64,000 nucleotides of DNA from Brachionus manjavacas (GCA_019054805.1 JAHQIY010000019.1:340001-404000), one strand, 5' to 3'. Shown: positions 20,853 to 34,600, numbered from the stretch's first letter. Notes: generated by a model from the sequence alone, not told the origin. Numbers and translations: made by a program.

Positions 20853-23800
20853 ATTTTTTTAAATAAAAAAGAAAATTAATTTTGGTTTGAATTTTAATAT
20901 TTTAACTGTGGCAAAAGTAACTTGTTAAAAGAAGAACTTTTTTTTTGTTATTTCAAAATTTATATTCCAGGATTTGCTTAAGTAAGCGTAAATTAATTTT
21001 TAAAAGATGGAAAATTTGAGATAAGACCACTAAGATTATTTGAAATAAGTAACTTTTGGCATAATTTTTCTAAATACATATTTTGAATGCTAATTAAACG
21101 TCTCAATTAAAAGTTTTCAAACATTGATATTTACCTAGAAAATTTAATTTTTTTTAGAATAAGAGTCAAAAAAATTTAATTATTAAAAAACAAACAAAAA
21201 ATTTGAGAAACACTTCAATTTAATTTAAATGGCTTTGTTTAAGCAAAAAATTTAAATTAAAAAAATGCTTTTTGAAGGTCATCCGACATAATTTCTGAGA
21301 TTAATTTTGGCTTGGATATTAAAAAAAATTGAAAATAAATAGCATTAAGAAAAAAAAGCAAATATTTATTTTTAAAATACTTTATGTCAACAAAAAAGAG
21401 TATAAAGAAGAAATAAGTAAACAATATTTTTCAAGATACTAAGCAGCTGTCTTGTTAATTTTATCAAATTTTTATTAAATAAAGTTATCTAATTCAAAAC
21501 ACAATTAAAAAAGTAAGATAAAATTTAAAGCAAACAAAATTTAGTGAAATATTTCAGCTATTTTTTTCTATTTGAAAGATATGAAAAAATTTTGAATGAT
21601 TTTAAAAATACTTTAATTAAAAAGCCGGTTTTAAACTAAACAAAAAAGCTCTGTAAACCAGAAAAATAAACTTTGAACAGTAAACATGAATAATCAAAAA
21701 AAAAGCTTTTTAAATATTAATTATACAACCATTGATCAAATAAATAAATATGAAAAAATTCAAGATTTTTTTAAAGTTGAAAAAAAAAACGACCAAAAAT
21801 ATTTATTAAAACATAATCAAAAATCTTAGGAGATTATTTGTTTTTTTTTTTTAATTTTTTTAAAGTCTGAATCTTAAATTTAAAAAAGAATGATAAACGT
21901 TAGAGATAAAAAATGGTGTCATTACTTTGCATTTTTTAAAAATTAAATAACTCTAAAATTATTAAGTAACAATTACTTAAGGCATTTTTATGTCTAGATT
22001 AAAAAATATTTTACATTCATTAAAATCTATTTAAAAAATTCATGTCTAATGCATTTTTTAATTACCTTGTTGTTAGAGTTTTAGGCATTGAGTGTTCGTT
22101 TACTATAAACTAAGTTTTCTAAAGAACAATTATTTAATAAGCATTTATTTTAGTTTTATTATTATGCCAATTTTAAAATTGATTTTTCAAAAATTACCCT
22201 CTGGATTACGCAGAAAAAAGAAAAAATTCTAAAATAAAATAAAGAATAAATTTATTCTGAAGATTTCTCGGAATTCAGTTGATAGACTTACAAAACAAAT
22301 ATTTTAATTTTTTAAAACTCATTTGTTTAAAAATTATTTAATTAATTTTGATTTTTTGTCATGCCGTTCTAAATTTTTTTTAAATGGATAATTGATAATT
22401 ATTACATCGAACTCCTTAACAATAAACTTATTGAAAAATTTGATCTATGTCTGAGAAAAAAAATTTTATTCTAACTTTTCCAGTAAAAAAATCTAAATTA
22501 AGTCGATTGAAAAATTTTTTTGATACTAACACTAGCAGCACAAAGCATTTTTTGGTATTTTTTTAATCCAAAATACATTTTTAAAGAAAAAGAATTTTTT
22601 TTATTCAAAGATTATTGAAATATCAGTTCAAAAGATATGAGGATTTAAAATTATTTTTAAATGACTCGCTTGATGCTTCTGATATTAAATTTAATAATTT
22701 TCTATCATCTTAATTAATTTAAAATAATAAAATAATAGCAACAAAAAACGCAAAAATTGATTACAGTTATATACAAGTTTAGAATACAAATGCATGTGCC
22801 ACTTCAAACATACAATAGATGGTACTTGGAATGCAGAAAATAAATTATGCTCAACTTCCAACATATGGCTAAAAGGAAATATTTTTATACTTTAGATGCA
22901 ACTCAAAAAAACAATTAATTTTTTAAAATAGATTTCTTTATATTAAAATAGCGATATGTTCAATAAATTAGAGAAATCTGTATTTAAATAGCGGTGTTTT
23001 TATTAAAATTAGCAAAATTATGAAAAAATACGGTAACAGAGTGTCGAACAATAGAGAATTTGTTTGAGTTAAAAAATACTTTATTTAGAAATATAAAAAC
23101 AAGAACGAACAAAAAAAAAAGATTAAACATGATGTTGAAATACATCAAATCACATGAGCATACAACAATATAAACAATTCTGCTTTAAAAAGCCACATAT
23201 AAATTTGAATTTGTTTTAAATACGCAAAGTATAAAGAAAAAATTTTTTGTGAAAGTAAATTTTTATTTTAACTTTTCTATTACAAAAAAAAACAAAACTT
23301 AAAATTAATTTTTTTTTAAATATTTAAAAATTTTATTTCAATACCGGACTCGAGTACTAGTGAATTTATTTAAAAAAAAAAACAAATTGTGTAAATAAAT
23401 TTTTATTTTAACTTTTCTAGAAAAAAAATCTTCAAATTAATTCTTTAAAAAATAATTAAAATTCTAATTAGTTTTGTTTGTGTGTAAAGTTAAGTTTAAA
23501 AAAAAAGAAAAAAACTTCAAAATTCTAAAATTAAAAATTCTTCTGCAAAAAACCTGGTAGAATGAGAAAAAAAAAAAAAGAAAAAAAAGAAGAAAAATAA
23601 AGATAACGAAGGAAAAAAATTAAAAATTAACAACGGCACAAAGCGATAATTCCTAGACTCCACGAGAGCATGGAGTCACCAAAAAACAATCTACTTCAAT
23701 ATACAATTTATAAATTTTAAGGCCATTTTTCATTCATAAACATTGAGGAAGGAGCAAACAAAAAAGTAAAGAGAGAGAGGAGGAAAAAATAGATCAAGAA

Positions 23801-23914
23801 CAAATCACCTGATTGAAATCAATTAAATTGCCAACCCGTCGACAAATTTTTTATTTTTTATTCAAAATTGTTGCTTGAGTGTGTGAGTTTGTGTGTGTGT
23901 GTGTGGTGTCGCAT
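20853..23914. other. AT-rich intergenic region, 3 kb
   Basis: Very A/T-rich on both strands with no recognisable exon. The final 350 bases contain purine runs, a (GT)n stretch at about 23889-23904 and probably the 3' untranslated region of the TGIF gene. Confidence 0.4.
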
Positions 23915-24913
23915 CTAGTTGCGATTCTTCTGCTCTTCCTCCCACAAACTAACGGCCACATCGACCAACAGCCTCAAATTTGCCGTGTGGTCGTCGGACA
24001 GACCGACAGCCGCGGCCTGCTGCTGCACCGGCATCTGATAACCCTGAACTGGTTGTAGCAGCAAGATACTCTGCATGTGGTGGTGGTGGTGCTGCTGCTG
24101 GTGCTGCTGGTGTACGTGTTGGTGCATTTTGAGCATGTTCTGTTGTTCGGTGTAGTTGCGGATTGTTTTACGGTTGAGGAACTTTGTCTTGCGCGCGCGC
24201 TCCTCCTCTTCGTTGAGGAGAAGGTCGGCTACAGTGTGGTGAGCGGGGTCGCATTTGGGGCTGGAGCCGGGGGCGCTGACCGGGGTGAGCAGGTTGAGCT
24301 CGTCGGCGCACGGCCTGCCCTCGGCGCTCTTGTCGCTGATCAGCTCGTAGTACTTGGATATGTGGTTGGACTTGGGCGGCTGCTGGACGATGCTGAGGCT
24401 GAGCGCGGCCGAGTGGCTGCGCGGCGGCTTGACCGCGCTCGACTTGCGGCTGATGGTGTAGTGGCCCGGGTCGTTGCCCTCCTTGCGGATGATGTCGGGC
24501 AGGAGGCGCCGCCGCGCGTTTATGAACCAGTTGCAGACCTGGTGCACGGTGAGGTTGGCGCGCTTCGACAGGCTTATCTTTTCGTTCTCGGTGGGATAGG
24601 CGTTGTAGCGGTGCTCGTACAGCCACATCTTGAGCACTTTGACCGAGTCCTTGGGCAGGTTGCCGCGCCGCTTTCGGCTCTCGGGCTCCGAGAACTCTTG
24701 TTTGAAGCGTTTGCTGTGCCGGTAGTCGGCCAGCTCGATGTGCAGCTCGTGCTCGCAGCACTCCGACTCCATGTCCGTTTCGTCCGTGTCGCTCGTCTCC
24801 TCCTCTTCCTCGCTGGTGATGGACTGGGGCCGGCGCTTTTTGGCGTCCGGCCCGTAATCCCCCTGCGCCTCCACTACTAAACTCTCTGGTTTACTGGCGT
24901 TCAACAACATCAT
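23915..24913 (-). CDS. TGIF-type TALE homeodomain transcription repressor
   Basis: A single exon of 332 codons. The frame is open to 24928, but the first in-frame ATG is 24913-24911, directly followed by a second. Acidic region at residues 35-55. TALE homeodomain at about 80-142: the three-residue loop extension is seen at [12 protein letters not shown], helix 3 is [20 protein letters not shown], and Ile50 is the TALE-class residue. Asn51 and Arg53 needed for DNA contact are present. A His/Gln-rich tract follows, and the extreme C-terminus has [16 protein letters not shown], which matches the conserved C-terminal motif of TGIF proteins. TGIF binds TGTCA-type sites and represses retinoid and TGF-beta/Smad targets. 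The gene is far richer in G/C than its surroundings, and I see no intron. Homeodomain family call is firm. Confidence 0.93.
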   Translation of the reverse strand: MMLLNASKPESLVVEAQGDYGPDAKKRRPQSITSEEEEETSDTDETDMESECCEHELHIELADYRHSKRFKQEFSEPESRKRRGNLPKDSVKVLKMWLYEHRYNAYPTENEKISLSKRANLTVHQVCNWFINARRRLLPDIIRKEGNDPGHYTISRKSSAVKPPRSHSAALSLSIVQQPPKSNHISKYYELISDKSAEGRPCADELNLLTPVSAPGSSPKCDPAHHTVADLLLNEEEERARKTKFLNRKTIRNYTEQQNMLKMHQHVHQQHQQQHHHHHMQSILLLQPVQGYQMPVQQQAAAVGLSDDHTANLRLLVDVAVSLWEEEQKNRN

Positions 24914-25154
24914 TGTCTTAGATAACAATCAACAACAACAACAATTAATTTATATCTAAATCAAACAACAAACGGTTTGGAAATATTTCAATTTTTATAG
25001 CAGTTGGTTGCATAATTTTGACATTCCCCCCTATCTGCTTGCGCCAATTCAAGCCCTATGCGATCACGTGATCAATTGACAGACTAAATTCTCGACTCAC
25101 ACACACACAGAACTCAACTGCATTTACAACTATCTATTGTTGATTGCGATTGTT

Positions 25155-25573
25155 GAAAGAGAAAGAAAAAGAGAGAGAGAGAGCAACGTCAAAAAGAAAG
25201 AGAATAAAAGAGAGAGAAAAAAAACGTGCTTTGCATTTATGTCAAAACCTAGATTGTGATTACGAGTGAAAATTTGAAAAAAAAAAAAAAAAATTTTTTC
25301 TTCTATTTTAGCTAACTGGTGTCGAGATCAAGTGTGTGTGTGTGTGTTTGTGTGTGTGGTACTTTTTTATGCATTTGATTGACTCAATGTGAAGTAGAAG
25401 AAGAACAATCAGGTCTTCTGCAATGTCTGTCTGTCTTTGCTCAACATGCGCTCAATAAATTGAAGCCAAGTGTATGTGATTACCGTTAGGTTATCATGTG
25501 TGCGTGTGTATGCTTTAATTGTGCATAACGAAATACAACTAAAAAGAGAGAGAGAGTGAGAGAGAGAGAGAGA
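25155..25573. repeat. GA/CT and GT/CA simple repeats in the TGIF promoter region
   Basis: (GA)n around 25168-25184 and 25210-25218, (GT)n at about 25331-25358, and a longer interrupted (GA)n at 25541-25573. On the TGIF strand these are CT and AC repeats. GA repeats near promoters bind GAGA-type factors in some animals; here that is only a possibility. Confidence 0.7.
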
Positions 25574-27466
25574 AATTTTTTGTAAAGCACCGGTATTTAT
25601 CTATTTTAAATTGAGTATGGGATTAAGATGAGAGATCGAATTTCTAGATCTAGAATTGATACAATTTAATTATAATCTATTTGACTTTATGACACCTTAT
25701 CGCTTTTCACGCTTTGTCAATCTTGCACCTAGGGCTCTCTTTTATTTTTTTTGCTATTTTCTTTCTTTTTGTCTTGTCAGCAGCAATTAAGAGCTTAAAT
25801 AGCTACGGATCAAGCTAAGGTCGTTCCTATTCACTGCATTCGAGACATGTTGATCAGGATCGTGGAGAATTGGAAATGTTCGCTAAACGGCCTTGACCTC
25901 GTACACAATTGATTGGGATTGCAATAGAACAGCAACATCAAAAAAGAGATAGAACAATCCCTGGATGGATTGTTCTATCGATTGCACAAATTTGAATTAT
26001 TTGACATTTCAACCTTGACCTTAATGAGATTGAAATCGCAACAAAGTGTCCTCGGCATCGCAGTCTCTGTTTCAGTGATTTTTTACTCTAAGCTTACAGA
26101 AAATCAACTCTCTTTCGAGATATTCTATCAAATAAAATAGAGAGCACATTGTGCTAACTGAGTTAGAGATTTAGTAGTAATTAAATTTTTTGCTTATGCA
26201 AATGGAACAAAGTACACAAATATATTTGATAATTTTGAAATAAAATTAAAAAAAAACTTTTTTTTCCATCGTCTTGTTGTTGACCTTAGTCAAAATTGAT
26301 TTTAGAATCGAAAAAAAAAATAGAAAAAAAATTAAAAACCTGATACTAATCTTTGTGCTAGAGCATTTAAATAGAGCTTTTATTTTTGTTAGGTTTGATG
26401 GCCATAAATTTTTATAGTCCACAATATAAAACTCTTTATTTTTGTTCAAGTCGCAGTGCACACAAACACACAAACCTATCGAAGTAATTTATCTCAAAAA
26501 TTTTATCTCACTAGATAAACTATGCGTCTGGATGACAAGTATTATTAAGGTTTAAAGTTTACGTATGTCGCGATAAAAGGCGATCAGATGTGAAGAGTTT
26601 CACTAGGCTTTATCTTAGCACAGATAAAGCCTCAGTTGAGTTGACCAGGCCTTCTGTTCTCAATTGCACATCGATTGTCAACGCACAAACAAGTTCAATG
26701 TGCCTAGCAACCACCATTCGATCAAATCACTCTGATTTATATACTGCTATCGAAATTTAGGTTATTCCATAATTAAAGCCAAGCTTGGTTCAAGTGTCTC
26801 TAGTAGAAGAGTGAACTTTAGAGCAAATATAACATTTTAATAATTATTTGCTTTGTTTATTCTGCACGCTTGGAATAGAAATTCTTGAAATAATAATCTA
26901 GCCCTAAACAAATTCCAACGATTAACACCGAATTATAATTAAAACCATTATTCGAAATTTTAACTAACCGCTACTTGGCCAAATCATCTAAATCTAATTT
27001 ATTTGTATGCCTTTTTAGAAAATATGTGTGCGCGTTCGTTCATTAGGGCCATATGTGCTCACTGCTCTCTTGCTTCAAAGCCCATCATCCATCATGGCCC
27101 AACCATCAATGCTCGAGTGCACGTGTCTTCATCAATTCTCAATTGCGAACAGTAAAACTGTGACCAGCTCTGTCACTTTTGACACACGCTCAATAATTGC
27201 TCAATTTAGCATCTACCATAATAGCTTGTTCAAAACAGCCGAAGAAAAAAAAGTTGACTTGATGATCGTCTTTTCTAAATACGATAAGAAAATAGTGTTT
27301 TCTTACTATTTCTTCTTTCTTTCCTGAACTGTTCAACGCTTAAATACTTTTCACATGTCACCTCTTACAATTTATCAATTTTTTTTATTGTCTTTTTATT
27401 GTATTTTAACTTATTTTAATTTTCTTATTTTTTTTCTTTACATTTTTCTTTTATTTTTTTTTTAAT

Positions 27467-27510
27467 CTGAAGGAGCTTTAGCTCGACACAGATAAAACAA
27501 ATAAATAAAT
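27467..27510 (+). repeat. Hairpin-tail repeat, best copy
   Basis: TCTGAAG, then GAGCT-TT-AGCTC (27473-27484, perfect 5-bp hairpin), GACACAGATAAAACAAATAA and more ATAAATA. It has the look of the 3' end of a LINE or SINE. Confidence 0.6.
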
Positions 27511-27953
27511 AATGTTTTATTTGAAATAAAGTAGTAGAAAAAATCTGGCTCTTAAATTTGATTCTAAATTGACTTTTAATTCAATTAAAGACTAAATCTA
27601 ATAAAGATATTGTCAGGCAACAACAAAAAAATCTAAAGCCTAGCGGTTTTGGCTTTCAAATGTGTGCATGTTTAATCCTCTATCATCATTAAAAATGGTC
27701 ACTAGTTTGGTGTTTGTAATAATTGCAGTGTAAAATTGTGACACCCTATTAACATAAAAAAAGAGACATGACATATGATGCAACCTTAATAAATCCTTAG
27801 TTGAATTCTTACATTATTTCAAATTTTATTTATTCACTTTTGTTGCACAACCGAAATAAATTAAATCTTGTTTGTTAAAAAAAGTTTAATTTTTTTTGTT
27901 TATCGACTTATTTTCTTTAATATTTTAACCATAATTTAATTTAACTTTTTAAT

Positions 27954-27999
27954 TTGAAGGATCTATAGCTCGGTACAGAGATAAAAAAATAAATAAATT
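27954..27999 (+). repeat. Hairpin-tail repeat, second copy
   Basis: TTGAAGGATCTATAGCTCGG, then TACAGAGATAAAAAAATAAA. It matches the copy at 27467 across the whole motif, but the left arm of the hairpin has changed. Confidence 0.5.
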
Positions 28000-28149
28000 A
28001 CTATTTCTTTTTTGATTCTTTTTTTTCTGAACCGATCAATACAAAAATATGAATCGTCTAGCATTACTCTTTTCTAATTTAATTTTCTAATTATTCAAAC
28101 TCTCAATTCTATTCTTTTTCTCCTCCTTAAAAAAAAATAAAATGAAAAA

Positions 28150-28601
28150 TCTGTCAAAGATAATAATATAATAACAATAGTGAGCTACGGTGGTTTATCT
28201 CAGCTACGGAATGCTATAGTAGCTTTCCCAGAGTGCTTAATAATCCTTTAACTATCGCGACGTATTGATTTCGTCAACCATTTTCTTAAACATGTTGTTT
28301 GAACTTGCTTTGACTACTTCAGGAGGCTATCTGTTCCAATTTTGTTAAGTATGAATTGTTCTCGTTGGTTGATTCTTGTCAGTTGTTTGGACATTCCGAG
28401 TTGGTACCCACGTATACTCCCCGCTGGACCAGAACAGCTCAACAAATCGCAAAGTTTGTTTGGATAGTGCCAGTTCACTTTAGTTAAACCATTAACTATC
28501 TTGAAATATTCGACAAGATCACCCCTCTCTCTTCTCTTGCTCATGGTGGTTAGTCCCGAATTCTCTAATCTCTTCTCATATGATAGATGCTTAGATAACA
28601 T
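28150..28601 (-). mobile_element. 5'-truncated copy of the 14-17 kb retrotransposon
   Basis: On the minus strand from 28601 down it encodes LSYEKRLENSGLTTMSKRRE, then RGDLVEYFKIVNGLTKVNWH and SCSGPAGSIRGYQLGMSKQL, about 90% like the corresponding part at 14490-14828. The 3' untranslated part (TGAGCTACGGTGGTTTATCT at 28181 on the plus strand) and an ATAATAATA tail also match. It retains a SYEKRLENSG segment that the larger copy lacks. Confidence 0.8.
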
Positions 28602-31600
28602 CCTTTTTTCTCATACTCTGTCCATATAAATAAATTAAAAATTAAATAAAAAATCAATTATTTATTCTTTCTTTCCTGAGTCGTACAATTTATTTTATTT
28701 ATCTATTATTTATTTCCACAAAATCTCAATAATAAAATATTAACTTTATTAACTTTTTTCAATTTATCTATTTTAACTCTCTATACATGTTATTTTACCT
28801 TATTTTTACGACTTTTTTGAATTTCAAATGCAAATAAACCAACAAATAAATAAACAAATAAGTAATAGAAAAAAAGTTTATGTCTTGAGTTTTCTTTTTA
28901 TTTGTATTTTTGTTCGGACCTAAGCTCCTTCAAGATAAATAGAATAATATTTAAAACAAACTTGTTTATAGTTCCAATGTGTCCATATAAAGTTAAATGT
29001 TTGATAATTAATAATAAAATAATAAAATAAAATAGCCAAGATTTAAAGGGTTGCTAATATGGTAGATTGAAGAAAAAACAAATAAAAAGTTTTATATATT
29101 ATGCTTCTTTTGTTTGATTTTAATTCTAATCTCAATTTAGCCATAAATTGATTGATTTCATCAAAAAAGAACAAAAAGTATTCTAAAATGGTATAATAAA
29201 TAAGAACAAAGTATATAATCATGGACGAAATAATTAGGGAGGCCATTTCTTAATGCCACATACTCCCAGGATAAAAAAAACTCTAACTTTGGTTGTTTTT
29301 TAGTCTGTTTTAAAGTTTATTGTTAAAAGTCAATCGAACCCAATTCTACCTGTGCTCAAACTCTTAACTCAATAGTATACGCCAACTTTAAAGCTGTTGA
29401 GAATTTTTTTTGCTGAGTTCTGTCAATCGCTGGGCTAACAAAAAAAATTTTTACTTTTTTTTAAGATTTTTAAATATTTTAAGACAAATTTAGAAAAAAA
29501 TTGATTGAGTTGCCATTCTAAAATTTAACAAAATTGTTTTTTGTTAATTTTGAAATAATTCAAAAAAATAAGATGTTTTTTTAATTTCAAAATTAAGGCT
29601 CAACATTATAACTAGAAAACAGAAGAGGTTGAAAGTTATGTAAATTCAAAAATTAAAAATTTGCCTTTTTCACTGGATTAAGAGGATAATTTAACAGAGG
29701 TAAAGAAACTTTTCAAGCATTCAAGGCTTTAATATCATCCCAACAAGGTTCTTCTGGAAAACTGTCAAAACCAGCTCTAGTTTTACAAATTATTTGGAAA
29801 AATTCCCGAATCTTTTAACTCCTTTGTAGCTGTATTCAAGAAGATTCTGATCTGTTTGCCCATCAAATAACCTCTTTAAATTGTTAATGATCTAAATTCA
29901 GAATCAAACCGTGGGGATTGCTGGTTTATATTTTTTTTGCCAATTTAAAAATTAAAGCTAGGAAAAAAAACTAAAAGATAAAAAAAAATTCAAATTCAAT
30001 TACGGTCAAAAAAAATTCATCTAGACAAAAACTCAAAATAATTCAAGATCTAGATTTGCACGATAAAAGCACTTGTCTTATCAAACCGGTGCCTATCACA
30101 ACTTATTTATTTAGCCGACGATACGGTGCTTTTGTGCGTCGTACGATTTATTGAGGTAAATTTCACTTTTGTTTGAAAAATCTTATCTAAATTTAGACTT
30201 TAGAAATAACATAATTTTCTTGATTTTAATTTTGGCTCATTTCGAACCAACTCAAACTTCTATTCTATGTGCGTCACTTTGAATCCGGCCCAGCAATTCT
30301 TGCTGCTAATCGACCGGCAAATGTTTGCATAAAGTTAAATTTTGAAAAAAAAAACACTCAAGCTCGTTTAGTCTCCTATTCACAACGTAATTAATTACAA
30401 AAATATGCTTGAAAGATAGTAAAAATACTACAGAAGTTATCAATCTATCTAATTTTAAACACTGCCTTGTTTACTCTCTCTTAAATAGAATAAGATTAAT
30501 TGCTTTTTTCTCTTTCTCTTTTCTTTTTTGAGAAATGCAATTTACTATCATTTTGATATGTTAATTAAACCTGATGGCCAACCTTGAATTTAGTGTCATC
30601 AATCATTTGAATTTGAAATCGAGCACTGCTTCATTTAGATAGGCCTCAAAATGTTCCTTGTCGAATGCAGCTCTTTCAAATCATAATTTCGACATTTTTT
30701 GACATATCTCGAAATTATGTAAAAATAATTTCATAGTGAACAAAAAAAAACTCAAAATCCCCTCCGAATTCAATTAAATTATCTAAATGTGATGTTTAAC
30801 TAAAAAACAAGCTGAAATTTGTTCTATTTGACAAAGATAAATAATTTGTCTCCAAGTAACGTGGTCAAGGCCACATACTATTCGCCGCCGTCACCCCAAT
30901 CACATCTAATTTACTTTTCTTCAATCAAATATTTATGTGTTACTTAGGCTCACAACTTGAATGAAACCTTGCAACAATATCGAAATATTTAATTAGTTTC
31001 TCTTTGAGAGCAAATACACCTAACCGTCTTATATCGATTGTAATTAAATCGATTCTGAAAGCCTCCAAGCAACACACTAATAAGCTAAACAAACTCTAGC
31101 TTTGATTGTTTTAAGTTTGTTGTTAAAAGTCAATCAAACCCAATTCGGCTATACCCACGCTCAAACTCTAACCTATCTTAGCTGCGTCACTAGCATAGTC
31201 TGTTTTATTACATTCCCAATCTCTTTCTTTAAGGGATGAATTTGCAGGCTCTTCTTGATAGAATGGAGCGGCTTTGATCTAATCAGCAACTCAAGTCAAG
31301 CCAAAGCGTGTTGTAGAAGTTTTTCTTTTCAAACTATATTTGATTACGAGTCAATTTATTTTTTGCTTTAATAAACGTATATTAAAGGTAGCTCTCTCGG
31401 AGGCATTAAATAATTTCAATGAGATAAAGTGATATAGACAACAAAGTGAATGTATGTGTGTTTGTGTGTGTGTTGACAATTGCAACGTGAGTTTTTCATC
31501 GAGCTTAACAGTAAGGAGAACTCGCTAATCGAAGATAAATAGTGTTTACCGAGGAGTTCTTATCGAAATAGTTTTTAATGAAAGATCGAGTTACGGCTTT

Positions 31601-34600
31601 TGTTTTAGAATTGCGCAAAAATGCCAAGCTAAGTTTTTTTCTCTCTCTCTCTTGATAAATTTTATTGCTGAATCTTTTCAAACATGTGCCGAAAGCATAA
31701 TTTTTTACATAATTAAATTTCGGGGGAAATTTGGACCTTGGAATCGTTTCCACTCGAAACAAATTGCTTGATTGGAAAAATGCCGACTTTTAATTTACAT
31801 TCATTGACCTGATTAAAGTCTTTTGTTCTTTGGCATAATTTTAATTCTGCATTCAGCAAGGTTGTTAACAAAGCTTAGCAGTCGCATGGCCCTCAGCCAT
31901 CTAGAACAAGTCGTCAATAAACAATTCAAAACTGAACAAAAAAATCATTAATTTTAGCACTAAAATAACATCTAGCGGGACCGCTATCGTATAATTTCTC
32001 CCCCGGCACTTTTCCTCTACACAATTATCACATTTTAATAATGAATTACTACTCATCTTTATTTCTATTCAATATGCTTATAAAGAAAATAAATATTTTG
32101 TTGTTGTTGTTATGTTTTATTTTATTATTTGGGAAAATTTATGATAATACTTGATGACTAGTTGAAAAAAAATGCTTGGTCATTAAAATATTGTGTCATC
32201 CTAGCTGCGAACTGCTTATCTCTCTATCTAAATAGCAATAGTCAGAGTGAAGCAAAAGAGAAGTGAGAAACTTGTGCTCCATAAATCAAACATCGGGCTT
32301 AATTATTCTCAAAATAATTAATTTATCTAAACGATGTGTATGTTCTTACTTAGCAATTACGTTTTTGAAACTTTTTTTAACATTCCAAATCCCAAGCTAA
32401 TTTTGGCAATAAATAAAACTGCTTGAGTATTGAGGCAATAAAAATTAATTTAGCCAACTTAAGAATCTTGAGAGCTTTTTGCTCAAATTATGACTTTTAA
32501 TGTCAATTGCCATTCGAAATTTAAACTGGCTTTTATCTAAATTTAAATGAAAATTTCAATCGTTTCTAAACACACTATAAATTCATTAATGAATTTATTT
32601 TAAAAACACAAGCAATTAATTCAAGCCTAATAGATTTTATTTGAAAGTAAATAAAATAAATTGGGATGCCTGCAAAAGAAAAATCGAAAGCTAAATTCAT
32701 TAAGATCATCAATTATTTCTATTTGAAAATAAAATTTTTATTCTTTTTACCTTGATTTTAAAAAGTACTTACATCGAATTTTTTTCAAAGCCATTCTTTC
32801 ACTAGATTCATTCACTAAAATAGTTTTAATCAATTTTGTTGTTGTTGTTGCTGAATAGAGATTATTTTTCTAAAACGTGATTAAAAAAATTTATAAATTT
32901 TGATTATTAATTTTAGTAGCAAATAATTGTAGTAATGCTAAATATTTTAAAATTTTCTGAAATAAAAATTTTAGATTTTAAAATTTTCATTTCTTAAAAA
33001 ATTTAAATTGACTAAATTTTGACTATAATTTTGAAAAATAAATAAATTTTAGCAAAAGAATTATCTTAGATTGTCAATAAAAAATTCTTTATGTCAGCAT
33101 TTACTATTTACCGCCAAGTTTAGGAATACAAATAAGCAGTGCTAATACTAAACTTAAATTTAAAATTAAAATTAAATAAACTGGGAATTTTTTAAGATCG
33201 GGAAGAAAACACCTGAAAGAGGGCTCAGAGAGATGAACTTAAACACTGTCAAGCAGAAATTGTTGCCAATTATCATTAGCTTTTTTGGTTGAAAGTAAAT
33301 CCTGATTACCATATATAGGAAAAAATTCTATTATTTGCCGAAAAATTGTTTCATTAAAATGAAATTCAGGAATCAAGAATACTGAGCATGTTAATTTTTT
33401 TTCTTCAAATTAAAAAATTGAAAAAAAAATTAATCACGTTTTTGGAGGAAAAAAAAATTTGAATAGAAGAAATTCTTTAAAGACCACACTTCTTTTACTG
33501 TCGAGGAAATGTGATGATCTAGAAAAACAAAGGAAAATATGACTTTTGGAAAAATATCAGGAGACTTAACTTTTTAATTGTTCAAATAGTTACCAACCAT
33601 TTTTGCTATTTAAGTTTTTCTGCCACATTTCAACATTGAAATTTCTCGAAAAAGCTCTCAAGCGATAAAAACAAAACCTGTATCTTATTCAACAAAAGCC
33701 ATCAAAATATGTTCTACTAGACCTGTGTTACGCAATAGACATTATTTGGCATTCACATCAAATAAACCATGAAGGATGCAGACAGGTGCCGCGGAACTGA
33801 TCCCGACCGACTAAAAAATGGTCGCACAAGCAAAAATGCTTAAAATTAAGATAAACTCATGAAAAAATAAGGAAGAAATTCAAACTTCATACTCGCTTGA
33901 AAGAAAAAGATAAATTAAAATTAAAAAAATACGAAGAGATTGTTTAACTAGATCGACAAAGAGCTAAAGAGAAGACCAAAAGCTTGTTGAGAAGTCCCAG
34001 AGTCTCTCTAAATTAATTTTTTAAATAAAAAATAGATTTTAAATTAGAATTTTAAGAGTAAAGTAGAAAATATGCTTGGATTGAAACAAAGATCAAATAA
34101 CTTTGTTCCAATCAATCTTTAAAATGCATATGAGCACAAATTTGATTTTCAATTTAGAAATTTCTACTATTGACTCTATTAAGAAAGAATTGTTAGAAAT
34201 TTAAATAAAATAATGAATGAATGCTTTACGCTTCAAATTTTCCGAGATTGAATCAGATCTGTTGTCATGAAACAAATTGAAGCTGATTCGAATGGAAAAA
34301 ACAGATTTGATAGCTCACTATGGATTTTGAACAGGTTCAAAATAAAGTCAGGGCCAAAAGGCCAAGAAGTTACTCATACCAAGACTAAAATGGAAAAGTA
34401 TAAGACTTTTAAAGCATTTGATTAATATAAAATTAATACTAAAGAAAAATTATTCTCTAACAACTGTTACAATTTCAGTAAATCAAAATTGTAAAAAGTG
34501 TAACAGACCTTTGAAAAAAGAAGACATGTTTGGTTTTCGAGAAAATTTTTTATTTTTTATTTTATTTCATATTTTTCAAAAAAATTTTGAGAAACATCTG

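Larger units (their letters stand above)
24914..28149. promoter_or_regulatory. Upstream region of TGIF with GA and GT repeats
   Basis: No gene recognised. Less A/T-rich than the rest of the window. It holds (GA)n tracts at about 25155-25225 and 25541-25573, a (GT)n tract at about 25331-25358, and an (AC)n tract near 25098. These lie 0.2-0.7 kb upstream of the TGIF start codon, where its promoter and leader should be. Frames such as 27028-27327 start without an ATG and look like chance. Two copies of the hairpin-tail repeat are at 27467 and 27954. Confidence 0.4.

Noticed and set aside
24077-24880. A 267-codon open frame on the plus strand, and a 197-codon one in another minus frame, across the TGIF gene
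   Set aside because: Both lie within the homeobox gene in other frames. They are open only because G/C-rich codons rarely make stops; their composition (Val/Leu or Arg/Gln/Pro-rich) fits a shadow.
27028-27327. A 99-codon frame upstream of TGIF
   Set aside because: It begins with GTG, has no family resemblance, ends in a Phe/Tyr run typical of AT-rich spacer, and has no flanking splice signals.
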